Source: an uncultured Pelagibacteraceae bacterium
GTDB taxonomy: Bacteria > Pseudomonadota > Alphaproteobacteria > Pelagibacterales > Pelagibacteraceae
DNA: 62,497 nucleotides
Reading direction: 5' to 3'
NCBI GenBank assembly: GCA_902594675.1
Contig: CACJNE010000009.1
Location: forward strand, 1-62,497
Shown here: piece by piece, positions 16,468 to 25,097 of the stretch
How the letters are laid out: every line of letters begins with the position of its first letter
Numbering within the stretch: the stretch's first letter is position 1
Notes under the pieces: generated by a model
The model's database searches: none
Seen by the model: the letters and a program-made list of their open reading frames with translations, nothing else
Told to the model about the DNA's origin: nothing
Program-made: the position numbers and the translations under genes

Positions 16468-17937
16468 ATGACTGATCTAGAAAAACATGTAAATCAACCA
16501 GGCAGAGCAAAGTTAGTAAAAAAAGTTAGAGAAAAAATTAATGAATTAGGAATAACTTATATTTATTATCAATTTATTTCAGTAACAGGTAGAGTTGTAG
16601 GAAAAGGGATACCTGCTGATCACTGGGAAAGAACCGCAGAAAAAGGGTTTCAATTAGTTTATGGAGCAACAGCAAATTTATTTTTAGACAGGCACAACAA
16701 TTACATTGGTTATGGACCTGAAGCAATGGAACTAGTTGGAATTCCAGATCCAGAAACATTTGTTCAATTACCTTGGGATAAAAGAGTTGGAAGAGTATTT
16801 GTTACATGTTTTAGAAATAGGGAAGAGAGAAAAAATCCAGGAGGTCATTTAACTTCTGATTGCAGAGGAAACTTAAGAATTTTCATGGACGAATTTAAAA
16901 AGAAGCATGGTTTAGAATTAAGAGTTGGAACAGAGCCTGAAATGATGTGGTTAACCAAAAATGAAGATGGCACACCAACGGGAAAAGGTTTTTCAAAGCC
17001 ATTTTGTTATCATATAGATCAATTTGAGTCATTAAGACCAGTATTTATGAAAGTAATTGAATATTCAAAAGCAATGGGACTAGACATGATACAAGGAGAT
17101 CATGAGGATGCTCCAGGACAATTAGAGCTTAATTGGACATACGATAATGTCTTGAGAAACGCTGATAGATTATCAACGTACAGACAAATATGTGCTCAAG
17201 TTGCTAGAGAACACAATCTAATAGCTTGTTTTATGACAAAACCATTTATGGGTGTATCTGCTAGTGGTTGCCATACAAACATGTCTTTATGGAAAGGTGG
17301 AAAAGTTTCAGTTAACAAGTTAGGAAACAAAAAGCTTCCAGGTGTTGAGGAAGTCTTCAGTTATGTTTCAGGTGGAACTAATACATTTATGCCTGATACA
17401 AAAGATATGCAGTTGCCAGGAAAAATTGGTCTACAATCAATTGCTGGTATTATGAAACACTTGCCTGCTTTAACAGCTCTTGGATCATCAACTGTAAATT
17501 CTTACAGAAGATTATGGGATCAAGGATTTTGGGCTCCAGTTTATGCAGACTGGGGATATCAAAATAGAACATGTGGGTTAAGAGTTTCTGCTCCAGGAAG
17601 ATTTGAATATAGATCAGTTGACTCAATGCATAATCCTTATTTGCTTGGTGCGGCTTTACTCAAAGCATGTGATGAAGGTATTACAAAAAAAATGAAGCCA
17701 GCAAAACCAGAGTCTAGAAACATCTATGAAGCTCAAAAAGCTGGTAAAGATGTAAAAAAATTACCTTTAAGTCTAGGAGAAGCTCTTGAAAGACTTGCTG
17801 AGGATGAAGTGATCAAATCTGCAATGCCAGATGAAATGTATAAAGTCTTTCACTGGTACAAAAATGATGAGTGGGAAAGATTTCTTGGTGCAACAACTCA
17901 ATGGGATCTTGATACTTATCTGGATTGTTTACCATAA
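16468..17937 (+). CDS. glnT: Glutamine-synthetase-family ligase (GlnT / GmaS paralogue)
   Basis: It is an ATP-dependent gamma-glutamyl ligase, probably joining glutamate to ammonia or to an amine. At 489 aa it is about 45 residues longer than its GmaS-like paralogue at 26457. The glutamine-synthetase core is clear: VGTEPEMMW (metal/glutamate site), GDHEDAPGQLELNW (ammonia/glutamate region), ASGCHTNMSLW (ATP region) and RLWDQGFWAPV ... APGRFEYRSVDSMHNPYL near the C-terminus. A strong AGGGGGAATATG start lies 66 bases after the oxidase gene. It heads the set with glxB-, glxC- and glxD-like genes and so works with a split glutamate-synthase-type enzyme. Substrate: glutamate is likely; the amine is unknown. 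Confidence 0.75.
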   Translation: MTDLEKHVNQPGRAKLVKKVREKINELGITYIYYQFISVTGRVVGKGIPADHWERTAEKGFQLVYGATANLFLDRHNNYIGYGPEAMELVGIPDPETFVQLPWDKRVGRVFVTCFRNREERKNPGGHLTSDCRGNLRIFMDEFKKKHGLELRVGTEPEMMWLTKNEDGTPTGKGFSKPFCYHIDQFESLRPVFMKVIEYSKAMGLDMIQGDHEDAPGQLELNWTYDNVLRNADRLSTYRQICAQVAREHNLIACFMTKPFMGVSASGCHTNMSLWKGGKVSVNKLGNKKLPGVEEVFSYVSGGTNTFMPDTKDMQLPGKIGLQSIAGIMKHLPALTALGSSTVNSYRRLWDQGFWAPVYADWGYQNRTCGLRVSAPGRFEYRSVDSMHNPYLLGAALLKACDEGITKKMKPAKPESRNIYEAQKAGKDVKKLPLSLGEALERLAEDEVIKSAMPDEMYKVFHWYKNDEWERFLGATTQWDLDTYLDCLP

Positions 17938-17961
17938 GGAAAAATTATAGGAGATAAAACA

Positions 17962-18906
17962 ATGTGCGGAATTGCGGGTCTTATTCATAGAGGAAAGTCT
18001 TCAAACGTAGGTCAAGAACTTCAAGGAATGCTTCAAGCATTAAAACATAGAGGTGAAGACTCTACTGGCTATGCTCTTTATGGAGATACAGATGGTCAAA
18101 ACTTTATCATGAGATTTAAGGTTGGTGAAAATGTTGGTGAAGGTAGTTCATCAGTGATGGAGGATGTATCTGTTTATGATGAAAGAAAAAAAATTGTAGA
18201 TAGTTATATTTCACAAATGGGTGCGAAGATTGTAAAAGAAGAAAGAACACTACCCTATTCTCTAAGATATGAGATTGACTACGAGAAAGGAGATTTACTT
18301 GAATTTTCTCAAAAAATAGAGAGCATTCCAGGAGTTGAGATCCTTTCAATGGGAAAATCTCTTGAAGTTATAAAAGATTTAGGTAATGCAAAAGCTGTTT
18401 GTGATAGATACAATTTAGGTGATCTAGTTGGCACTCATGCAATTGGACATGCTAGGATGGCAACAGAGTCTGGTGTAGACATTAAATCTGCACACCCATT
18501 TTGGGGCTACCCTTTTAGTGATGTTTCAGTTGTACATAATGGTCAATTAACTAACTATTGGAATAATAGAAGAATTTTAGAAAACAAAGGTATGAGATTT
18601 ATGTCTGAGTGTGACTCTGAATTGATTGCAGTGTACTTGGCAGAAAAAATGAGAAATGGAGCTACACTCGAAGAAGGTATGAAAGATAGTTTATCTGGAC
18701 TCGACGGAGTGTTCACTTACTTTGTAGCAACAAAAAATTCACTTGGAATGGCTAAAGACACTATGGCAGCAAAACCATTAGTTTTATATGAGTCAGATGA
18801 TTTGGTTGCTATGGGATCAGAAGAAATAGCAATCAGATCTGTTCTTCCACAAGAAATAGATACTTATGATCCATTTGATGGAGAGGTTAAAGTATGGCAA
18901 ATTTAA
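17962..18906 (+). CDS. glxB: Class II glutamine amidotransferase subunit (GlxB / MgsA-like)
   Basis: This is the glutaminase domain of a split glutamate-synthase-type enzyme. The 314-aa protein begins MCGIAGLIHRG; after removal of Met the Cys is the N-terminal nucleophile. The motifs IGHARMATES, HPFWGYPFSDVSVVHNGQLTN (oxyanion and substrate site) and SECDSELIA follow in the usual Ntn-hydrolase order. It hydrolyses glutamine or a gamma-glutamyl-amide and passes the released nitrogen to the FMN subunit. It overlaps the glxC-like gene by 13 bases, consistent with a complex. A shorter paralogue is at 23537. Confidence 0.8.
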   Translation: MCGIAGLIHRGKSSNVGQELQGMLQALKHRGEDSTGYALYGDTDGQNFIMRFKVGENVGEGSSSVMEDVSVYDERKKIVDSYISQMGAKIVKEERTLPYSLRYEIDYEKGDLLEFSQKIESIPGVEILSMGKSLEVIKDLGNAKAVCDRYNLGDLVGTHAIGHARMATESGVDIKSAHPFWGYPFSDVSVVHNGQLTNYWNNRRILENKGMRFMSECDSELIAVYLAEKMRNGATLEEGMKDSLSGLDGVFTYFVATKNSLGMAKDTMAAKPLVLYESDDLVAMGSEEIAIRSVLPQEIDTYDPFDGEVKVWQI

Positions 18907-19748
18907 AAACAACTGAGAAAAAAACAAAAGCTCAATCGATGGGACTTCATACTGAAGTTCTTACTGGAAAAACACAACAAAAGTTTTTTAATCCAGATGA
19001 AGCAGAAAACTTTTATTATTGGGGAACATACGATGTAGATTTTAATAAAAGAACTGAGCTTGATGTAAATGATATGGATTGCAAAGAGGCAAATAAAAAA
19101 ATTGATGAATTGATGAGTCAGGGTTACGGAACAATAGTAATTAAAAATCCACAAGGAAAACACAGTTTAGGTGTTGGAATTTTAAATAAATTAAACTTAA
19201 TCTTTGAGGGAAGTTTGGGTTATTTTGGAGTTGGTTCTATTGATGGTCCTACGGTTAGAGTTAATGGAAGAGTTGGATGGTCATGTGCAGAAAATATGAT
19301 GGCTGGAAAAGTTGTAATAGAAAAAAATGCAGGATCTTGTTTTGGAGCAGCGGTAAGAGGTGGAGATTTAATTTGCAAAGGAAGTGTTGGTGCAAGAACA
19401 GGTATTGACCAAAAAGGTGGAACAATAATAATTGGTGGTGACGCTGGTGCTTTTACAGGATTTATGATGCAAAGAGGAAGAATAGTGGTTTTAGGTAATG
19501 TAGGTATAAACCTTGGAGACTCTATGTATGATGGAACAATCTATGTTGGGGGAAAAATTGGATCATATGGAAGTGATGCGATTGAGTCACCTATGACAAA
19601 AAGTGATATAGATTGGTTGAAAAGAAAACTTAAGGTCGCTGAAATTGGCGAAAATTTTGATGTTTCTAAAATGACTAAAGTCGTTGCGGGTAAAAAACTT
19701 TGGAATTATGACGCTTTAGAACCAACTGAAAAAAAAGGAGCTATATAA
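18894..19748 (+). CDS. glxC: Glutamate-synthase beta-helix domain subunit (GlxC / MgsB-like)
   Basis: This subunit matches the C-terminal right-handed beta-helix (GXGXG) domain of glutamate synthase, which holds the other domains together. In the 284-aa protein the repeats of about 20 residues run from about residue 105 to 230 (NGRVGWSCAENMMAGKVVI, GGTIIIGGDAGAFTGFM, DGTIYVGGKIGSYGSDA). Residues 1-60 are an additional N-terminal extension absent from the shorter paralogue at 24415. Its start lies inside the glxB-like gene (13-base overlap), and its stop overlaps the glxD-like start by one base. All three are probably one complex. Confidence 0.78.
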   Translation: MANLKTTEKKTKAQSMGLHTEVLTGKTQQKFFNPDEAENFYYWGTYDVDFNKRTELDVNDMDCKEANKKIDELMSQGYGTIVIKNPQGKHSLGVGILNKLNLIFEGSLGYFGVGSIDGPTVRVNGRVGWSCAENMMAGKVVIEKNAGSCFGAAVRGGDLICKGSVGARTGIDQKGGTIIIGGDAGAFTGFMMQRGRIVVLGNVGINLGDSMYDGTIYVGGKIGSYGSDAIESPMTKSDIDWLKRKLKVAEIGENFDVSKMTKVVAGKKLWNYDALEPTEKKGAI

Positions 19749-21142
19749 TGGCAAAAAAGAAAAATGGAAAAACAAATGGTCATTCTAATGGCAATGGTCA
19801 AAGTGAATTTTCAAAAAGAAATAAAAGTTTATTAGGTTATAATTCAATATTTACTCCAGAAGTAATTGACGACATACATATAAAAGCACAATTAGGTAGA
19901 TACAGAATGCGTGGTATGGCGCTAATGAAAAAAATTCCTACATTTGATGACCTAGTATTTTTACCTGGTACACTTACAAGATTTGTAATCGAAGGATACA
20001 GAGAAAAATGTGAAACTAAAACTGTTATAGGACCAAGATGTGAAAATCCAGTTGAACTTGATATTCCAGTTTATATCACTGGAATGAGTTTTGGAGCTTT
20101 GTCTTATGAAGCTAAGACTGCATTAGCTAGGGGTGCTACAATGGCTGGAAGTGCAACATGTTCTGGTGAAGGAGGAATGATCCCAGATGAAAGAAGATAT
20201 TCTGAAAAATGGTATTACCAATGTATTCAATCAAGATATGGTTTTAATCCACATCATGCACAACTCGCAGATGGAATAGAAGTATTTATTGGACAAGGTC
20301 AAAAAGTTGGAATGGGTGGTCACTTAATGGGTCAAAAAGTTACTGACCAAGTAGCAGAAATGAGATCATTGCCTGCTGGTATTGATCAAAGATCTCCAGC
20401 TAGACACCCTGATTGGCTTGGTCCAGATGATTTAGCATTAAAAGTTCAAGAACTTAGAGAACTTACAAAAAATAAAGTTCCAATTCAATTAAAGCTTGGT
20501 GCAGCAAAAGTTTATGATGATGTACGTATGGCTGCAAAGTGTGATCCTGATTCAATTTATTTAGATGGTATGGAAGGATCAACTGGTGCAGGCCCTCACA
20601 TAGCTGCAGCTAATACAGGAATTCCAGGAATAGCTGCTATTAGAGAAGCAAGAAGAGCAATTGATGATGTTGGCAAAACTGGAAAAGTAACATTGATATA
20701 TGCAGGTGGTATAAGAGATGGTGCTGACATGGCTAAAGCGTTAGCTTTAGGTGCAGATGCAATTGCGATAGGAACTGGAGCAATGATAGCCTTGAATTGT
20801 AATAAAGAAATTCCTGAGTCTAATTTTGAAAAAGAGATGGGAGTTCCAGCAGGTCACTGTTATCACTGTCACACAGGTCGTTGTCCAGTTGGTGTTGCAA
20901 CACAGGATCCTAAACTTAGAAAAAGATTAAATCCTGATGATGCTGCTTTAAGAGTTTATAATTACCTGCACACAATGACTTTAGAGGCTCAATTATTAGC
21001 AAGAGCATGTGGTAAAACCAATATTCACTCGTTAGAACCTGAGGATTTAGCAGCTTTAACAATGGAAGCTTCTGCATTAGCAAAAGTGCCACTTTCTGGA
21101 ACCAATCATACTGTAGGAGTTGATGATTTTCATAAAATTTAA
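19748..21142 (+). CDS. glxD: FMN-dependent glutamate-synthase domain subunit with Fe-S cysteines (GlxD / MgsC-like)
   Basis: It carries the FMN-binding alpha/beta barrel of glutamate synthase, where glutamate or N-methylglutamate would be formed from 2-oxoglutarate. The 464-aa protein contains VYITGMSFGALSYEAKTALA, the CSGEGGMIPDER loop, LDGMEGSTGAGPHIAA and the phosphate-binding VTLIYAGGIRDGADMAKALALGAD split across two segments. Cysteines 371, 374 and 379 (HCYHCHTGRCPVG) match the iron-sulfur segment of glutamate synthase. The paralogue at 25098 has none of them. The first 20 residues are a low-complexity Lys/Asn/Gly tail. A small unknown gene follows after 2 bases. Confidence 0.8.
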   Translation: MAKKKNGKTNGHSNGNGQSEFSKRNKSLLGYNSIFTPEVIDDIHIKAQLGRYRMRGMALMKKIPTFDDLVFLPGTLTRFVIEGYREKCETKTVIGPRCENPVELDIPVYITGMSFGALSYEAKTALARGATMAGSATCSGEGGMIPDERRYSEKWYYQCIQSRYGFNPHHAQLADGIEVFIGQGQKVGMGGHLMGQKVTDQVAEMRSLPAGIDQRSPARHPDWLGPDDLALKVQELRELTKNKVPIQLKLGAAKVYDDVRMAAKCDPDSIYLDGMEGSTGAGPHIAAANTGIPGIAAIREARRAIDDVGKTGKVTLIYAGGIRDGADMAKALALGADAIAIGTGAMIALNCNKEIPESNFEKEMGVPAGHCYHCHTGRCPVGVATQDPKLRKRLNPDDAALRVYNYLHTMTLEAQLLARACGKTNIHSLEPEDLAALTMEASALAKVPLSGTNHTVGVDDFHKI

Positions 21143-21144
21143 TT

Positions 21145-21549
21145 ATGCCTAAAAAGAAAAATAAAAAAGCCAAAAAAGAAATAAAAGGCCAATTAGGTAA
21201 GAAAAAAGAGACTGCTAGAGAAAAAATGATAGGTCAAACAATTGGCTATCGTTATGATGTAAACTTGCTTCCAGACTACTCAAGAATTACACCATTCTTA
21301 AAAAAGTACATCGAAGCAATGGGATGGGATGATTTAAATTGGTTAGAAGATGTTCATATGGGTTATGAAGAAGATAGACCTGCTGTGTTTGATAGAAATG
21401 CAAACGGTTGGGTTACAATTCCAAAAAAAATTAAACTTCCAAATAATCAACAAGATAGAGACATGATTGCTAGAGAATTATTAGTAAAATTCCAAATGTC
21501 TCCAAATCATCCGTTAGTAGATCTTAAAAAAGCTTACAGAAAATTCTAG
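21145..21549 (+). CDS. Unknown protein linked to the glxBCD-like set
   Basis: I do not recognise a family. The 134-aa protein has a strongly basic N-terminal 35 residues (MPKKKNKKAKKEIKG ...), then a compact acidic and aromatic domain (LLPDYSRITPFLKKYIEAMGWDDLNWLEDVHMGYEEDRPAVFD), and ends in a helix (MIARELLVKFQMSPNHPLVDLKKAYRKF). There is no signal peptide, membrane helix or cysteine motif. It starts 2 bases after the glxD-like gene and so is translated with it; an extra subunit or assembly factor of that enzyme is a reasonable guess. It has no counterpart in the second gene set. Confidence 0.7.
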   Translation: MPKKKNKKAKKEIKGQLGKKKETAREKMIGQTIGYRYDVNLLPDYSRITPFLKKYIEAMGWDDLNWLEDVHMGYEEDRPAVFDRNANGWVTIPKKIKLPNNQQDRDMIARELLVKFQMSPNHPLVDLKKAYRKF

Positions 21550-21632
21550 AATCACTGATAATTTATATATACCAGAGGTTGTTCCCTGTAAAATAAACTG
21601 CATTTATCCTATTTAATTTAAGATTGATCATG

Positions 21633-21660
21633 TTGCACCATTTATTAATATTTCTTTAAT
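21633..21660 (+). promoter_or_regulatory. Possible amt promoter
   Basis: TTGCAC (21633-21638) and TTTAAT (21655-21660) are 16 bases apart, 23 bases before the amt start codon. A palindromic TTGTTTAAACAA (21661-21672) lies at the predicted start point, directly before the GGAGG ribosome-binding site. A second, overlapping TTGATC/AATATT pair is also possible. I found no convincing riboswitch in 21550-21683. Confidence 0.3.
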
Positions 21661-21683
21661 TTGTTTAAACAATTGGAGGTTAA

Positions 21684-23084
21684 ATGACTGACGAACTAGG
21701 TGCATTGACAACCATATTCACAGAATTTTACTATTGGATAACAGTAGTACTCATGTTTCTGATCCATGTAGGGTTCTGTATGTATGAAGTTGGAGCTTCC
21801 CGATACAAACATCATCAACATACTTTAATGAAAAACACAATGCTGATACCTCTGGTAACAGTTACTTGGTTTTTATTTGGTTGGTGGATTTATTGGGCAT
21901 TTCCAACAGGACCAGGTCTTGCACCATCAATAATGACTGAGAGTACAGCTCTTATTACGGATGACTCAGCTTTTAGTGCTAAATGGTATTTACCAAATAG
22001 TGAACTTATGGCAATTAATTTAGGTGATCATATAAGCGGAGTATTTTGGGCTGCATTTTTGTTGTTCTCTTGGACAGCTGCTTCAATAGTATCAGGTGCT
22101 GTAATTGAAAGAATTACGACTTTTGCATTTGGAATTCTTGCAATTGCAATTGGATCTGTATTTTGGAGTATAGATGCTGCATGGGGATGGCACTTTGACG
22201 GATGGATGTTAAAGTTACTTGGATATCATGATGCATATGCGTCTGGAGTAATTCACGCTGTAGCAGGTGGATTTGCTTTAGGTGTTTTAGCAGTTTTAGG
22301 ACCAAGAATTGGAAAATTTTCATCGAGTGGAGAACCTAGAAATATCGGACCGAGAAATCCTTGGTTGGTAACTGTAGGATTATTCTTAATTTATACAGGT
22401 TTCTGGGGTTTTTATGCGGCGTGTAATATTCCAATTTATGACCTAGGACCAGAATATGGCATGGAAGGTGTAACTTACTTTACAGCAACTAACATATATG
22501 TAACTCCTACAACACTTAGTGGTATTACAATGAATTTCTTAATGTCGCTATCTGGTGGATTGCTAGCAGGATATGTAATATCCAAAGGTGATCCTTTCTG
22601 GACTTACTCAAGTGGACTTGCTGGTATAATATGTGCTTCTGCAGGAAATGACTTATATCACCCAATTCAATCTTTAATAATTGGAATGATAGGTGTTGTT
22701 ATTGCTTACAAATTGCATTACTGGGTTGAACGAAGGTTCAAAATTGATGATGCAGTCGGCGCTGTAGCTGTACATGGTTATGCTGGATTTGCTGGACTTG
22801 TAATATGTGGGTTTGTACTAAATGGATACCCTTCTTCAGGATATAGCGTAGGTGCAATGTGGGATGGAAGCAACTATGCTGCTATAAATCCTTTAGGAAT
22901 GTTTATTGGTGCAATAATCATGTTCTTTGTTCTGGGAATGATACCAGGTTACATAATTGCTAAAGTGTTAAATGGAATGGGCAAACTCAGAATCCCTAGG
23001 GAAGTTGAGTTGGCTGGTTTAGACTACCAAATAATGGAGGAAGCAAAAGAAGATGAAAAAGCTGTTGCTTCTTCGAGTAGTTAA
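21684..23084 (+). CDS. amt: Ammonium transporter (Amt family)
   Basis: This inner-membrane channel takes up ammonium, or possibly methylammonium. The 466-aa protein is predicted to have 11 membrane helices, and no cleaved signal peptide is obvious. The pore histidines are visible as H191 (GVIHAVAGGFALG) and H364 (VAVHGYAGFAG), separated as in the twin-His arrangement of Amt/Mep/Rh proteins. The C-terminal cytoplasmic tail (VELAGLDYQIMEEAKEDE) resembles the part that contacts GlnK in other Amts. No glnK gene is adjacent. The gene has a strong GGAGG site and lies between two gamma-glutamyl-amide gene sets, in line with recapture of ammonia or methylamine. Confidence 0.9.
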   Translation: MTDELGALTTIFTEFYYWITVVLMFLIHVGFCMYEVGASRYKHHQHTLMKNTMLIPLVTVTWFLFGWWIYWAFPTGPGLAPSIMTESTALITDDSAFSAKWYLPNSELMAINLGDHISGVFWAAFLLFSWTAASIVSGAVIERITTFAFGILAIAIGSVFWSIDAAWGWHFDGWMLKLLGYHDAYASGVIHAVAGGFALGVLAVLGPRIGKFSSSGEPRNIGPRNPWLVTVGLFLIYTGFWGFYAACNIPIYDLGPEYGMEGVTYFTATNIYVTPTTLSGITMNFLMSLSGGLLAGYVISKGDPFWTYSSGLAGIICASAGNDLYHPIQSLIIGMIGVVIAYKLHYWVERRFKIDDAVGAVAVHGYAGFAGLVICGFVLNGYPSSGYSVGAMWDGSNYAAINPLGMFIGAIIMFFVLGMIPGYIIAKVLNGMGKLRIPREVELAGLDYQIMEEAKEDEKAVASSSS

Positions 23085-23095
23085 AGGAGGATAAT

Positions 23096-23323
23096 ATGGC
23101 TACAGTATCAAATTGGATAGATCATCTAAATAAACCTGCTGAAGAAGTTGCAGGTGCAGTTTATCCAGGAGTTGGATCAGAAGGTATATTAGTTCTTATA
23201 CTTGCTGTTATTTGGATTGGTTGGACAGTTGTGAGCGCTAAACAAGAAAGTGATAAACTTTCAGATCTCGCAAGAAGGAAGCCAAGTTCCAATGCATGGA
23301 AAAGCAATATGACTGACGGATAA
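23096..23323 (+). CDS. Small single-span membrane protein downstream of amt
   Basis: The 75-aa product has one membrane helix at about residues 27-48 (SEGILVLILAVIWIGWTVVSA), a short acidic N-terminal part and a polar C-terminal tail (DLARRKPSSNAWKSNM). I know no family for it. It starts 11 bases after the amt stop with a strong AAAGGAGG ribosome-binding site, so it is probably made in quantity with Amt. It could be a small accessory subunit of the transporter, but that is inference from position only. A hairpin follows its stop. Confidence 0.7.
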   Translation: MATVSNWIDHLNKPAEEVAGAVYPGVGSEGILVLILAVIWIGWTVVSAKQESDKLSDLARRKPSSNAWKSNMTDG

Positions 23324-23333
23324 AAAAATAATA

Positions 23334-23365
23334 TTAAGGGCGCATCTTATTAAATGCGCCCTTAA
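23334..23365 (+). terminator. Perfect hairpin after the amt operon
   Basis: A 12-bp perfect stem with a GGGCGC core (23334-23345 with 23354-23365) closes an 8-nt loop. It begins 10 bases after the stop of the 75-aa gene. No T-run follows on the plus strand, so termination may be partial; it would also protect the amt message. The next small gene starts 6 bases later. Confidence 0.55.
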
Positions 23366-23371
23366 ATAATC

Positions 23372-23527
23372 ATGGAAGAACAAAATAAAAATCAAATAAA
23401 TAAAACACCAAGTAAAATGGCAAGATTAGCTTGGCCAAAAGCTAAATATGGTGTCTATGCCGCAATCATTATCATTGTTATAATTAATGTGCTTTACTAT
23501 AAAGACCAATTATTATCACTACTTTAA
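23372..23527 (+). CDS. Tiny single-span membrane protein (51 aa)
   Basis: An ATG at 23372 opens 51 codons ending at TAA 23525-23527. The first 28 residues are polar and basic (MEEQNKNQINKTPSK ... PKAKYG). Residues about 28-43 (VYAAIIIIVIINVLYY) form one membrane helix, and a short tail follows. It fits snugly between the amt hairpin and the mgsA-like gene (9 bases away), and the helix is well formed, so I think it is real although short. There is no clear Shine-Dalgarno. Function unknown; proximity to amt and mgsABC is the only clue. Confidence 0.5.
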   Translation: MEEQNKNQINKTPSKMARLAWPKAKYGVYAAIIIIVIINVLYYKDQLLSLL

Positions 23528-23536
23528 AATATTTTT

Positions 23537-24415
23537 ATGTGTGGCATTGTTGGAATTTATTTGAAATCTAAAAAATTTGAAAAATCCTTAGGTAGAATGC
23601 TTTCTAAAATGTTAATCAGTATGGAGTCTAGGGGTCCTGATAGTGCAGGTTTTGCCATATACAATAAAAATAAAAATAAAATCTACAAGTACTCAATTTG
23701 TTTAAATGAAGTGAGTTTTGAAAAATTTAGAAAAGAGATTAAAAAAAAAATAATATTTACTAAATTAGATAAAAATTCAGACCACATAATTTTAAAATCT
23801 ACTGAAAAACCAAGTAAAATTATACCTATTTTAGAGAGTTTTAAGGGAATATCTTTAGTCGGTTATGGAAAATCTATCGAAATTTTTAAACAAGTTGGCA
23901 AACCAAGCAATGTTGTCAAAAAATTTGATCTAGATAATTTCTCAGGAACTCATGCTATTGGCCATACAAGAATGGCTACAGAAAGTGCAATTACAACCGA
24001 TGGATCACACCCCTACTCAACAGGTGAAGATGAATGTTTAGTACATAACGGGTCTTTATCTAACCATAATAATCTAAGAAGAAAATTAAAAAAGAATGGA
24101 TCAAAATTTAATTCTGATAATGATACTGAAGTAGCAGCTGGTTATATTTCAGATAGTTTAAAAGATAGAAATTTAAAACAAACATTAAAAAAAGGTTTGA
24201 GTGATCTTGGTGGGTTTTATACTTTTATTGCAGGAACACATAGTGGTTTTGCAGTTCTCAGAGATGAGATTGCATGCAAGCCTGCTGTTATTGCTGAAAC
24301 AAAAGACTATGTAGCAATTTCATCAGAGTTTCAAGCGATGGCACATTTACCAAATGTAAATAATGCAAAAATTTTTGAACCTGAACCAGGTATCGTTTAT
24401 TCTTGGGGTAGATAA
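23537..24415 (+). CDS. mgsA: N-methylglutamate synthase subunit A, class II amidotransferase
   Basis: This is the gamma-glutamyl-amide-hydrolysing subunit of N-methylglutamate synthase, which converts gamma-glutamylmethylamide plus 2-oxoglutarate to N-methylglutamate. In the 292-aa protein Cys2 (MCGIVGIYLK) is the nucleophile after Met removal. IGHTRMATES, GSHPYSTGEDECLVHNGSLSNH and FNSDNDTEV give the usual amidotransferase site. It is a diverged paralogue of the 17962 gene. Its stop codon overlaps the start of the B subunit (TAATG), and a gmaS-type ligase follows downstream, which makes this set the canonical NMG-pathway version. The substrate is inferred from that context. Confidence 0.8.
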   Translation: MCGIVGIYLKSKKFEKSLGRMLSKMLISMESRGPDSAGFAIYNKNKNKIYKYSICLNEVSFEKFRKEIKKKIIFTKLDKNSDHIILKSTEKPSKIIPILESFKGISLVGYGKSIEIFKQVGKPSNVVKKFDLDNFSGTHAIGHTRMATESAITTDGSHPYSTGEDECLVHNGSLSNHNNLRRKLKKNGSKFNSDNDTEVAAGYISDSLKDRNLKQTLKKGLSDLGGFYTFIAGTHSGFAVLRDEIACKPAVIAETKDYVAISSEFQAMAHLPNVNNAKIFEPEPGIVYSWGR

Positions 24416-25095
24416 TGATACTTGATTTAAAGAAATTAAAATTAAGATCTGTGAATGAAAAACTTCAAAATATTGATAGAAAAAAAAATAAAAGAGACTT
24501 TGTAGTATCAAACCCTGAAGGTAATCATGCTATCTGTGCAGGTCTTACAGAAAATATTGATGTAACCATCAAAGGTCACGTAGGATATTATTGTGCAGGT
24601 ATGAACCAAAATGCAAATATTATAGTTGATGGAAATGTGGGAACTGGAGTAGCAGAAAATATGATGTCTGGAAAAGTTCATGTAAAAGGAAATGCATCAC
24701 AATCTGCAGGGGCAACTGCTCATGGCGGAACTTTGATTATTGATGGTGATGCAAGTTCAAGATGTGGAATATCAATGAAAGGTGTTGATATAATAGTAAA
24801 AGGATCTGTTGGTCATATGTCTGCATTTATGGCACAATCTGGAAATCTAGTTGTTTGTGGTGATGCAGGTGAAGCATTAGGTGATAGCTTGTATGAAACA
24901 AATATATATGTAAAAGGAAAAGTAAAATCTTTAGGAGCAGATTGTGAAGAAAAAAAAATGAATAAACAGCATAAAACAAAATTGAAAGAACTTTTAAAAA
25001 AAGCTGGGTCAAATATCAAACCAGAGCAATTTAAAAGATATGGATCAGCAAGAAAATTATATAATTTTAATATTGATAATGTATCTAACTATTAA
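24415..25095 (+). CDS. mgsB: N-methylglutamate synthase subunit B, beta-helix domain
   Basis: The 226-aa subunit is built mostly of glutamate-synthase GXGXG beta-helix repeats, residues about 45-170 (DGNVGTGVAENMMSGKVHV, GGTLIIDGDASSRCGISM, SGNLVVCGDAGEALGDSL). A Lys-rich C-terminal tail follows. It lacks the 60-residue N-terminal extension of its paralogue at 18894. It is translationally coupled to mgsA by a one-base overlap and followed by mgsC after 2 bases. In the complex it should act as the scaffold between the amidotransferase and FMN subunits. Confidence 0.78.
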   Translation: MILDLKKLKLRSVNEKLQNIDRKKNKRDFVVSNPEGNHAICAGLTENIDVTIKGHVGYYCAGMNQNANIIVDGNVGTGVAENMMSGKVHVKGNASQSAGATAHGGTLIIDGDASSRCGISMKGVDIIVKGSVGHMSAFMAQSGNLVVCGDAGEALGDSLYETNIYVKGKVKSLGADCEEKKMNKQHKTKLKELLKKAGSNIKPEQFKRYGSARKLYNFNIDNVSNY

Positions 25096-25097
25096 TT

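Noticed and set aside
21550..21683. Possible riboswitch or structured leader before amt
   Set aside because: I found only a short palindrome and promoter-like hexamers; no stable multi-stem fold or known motif could be made out by eye.
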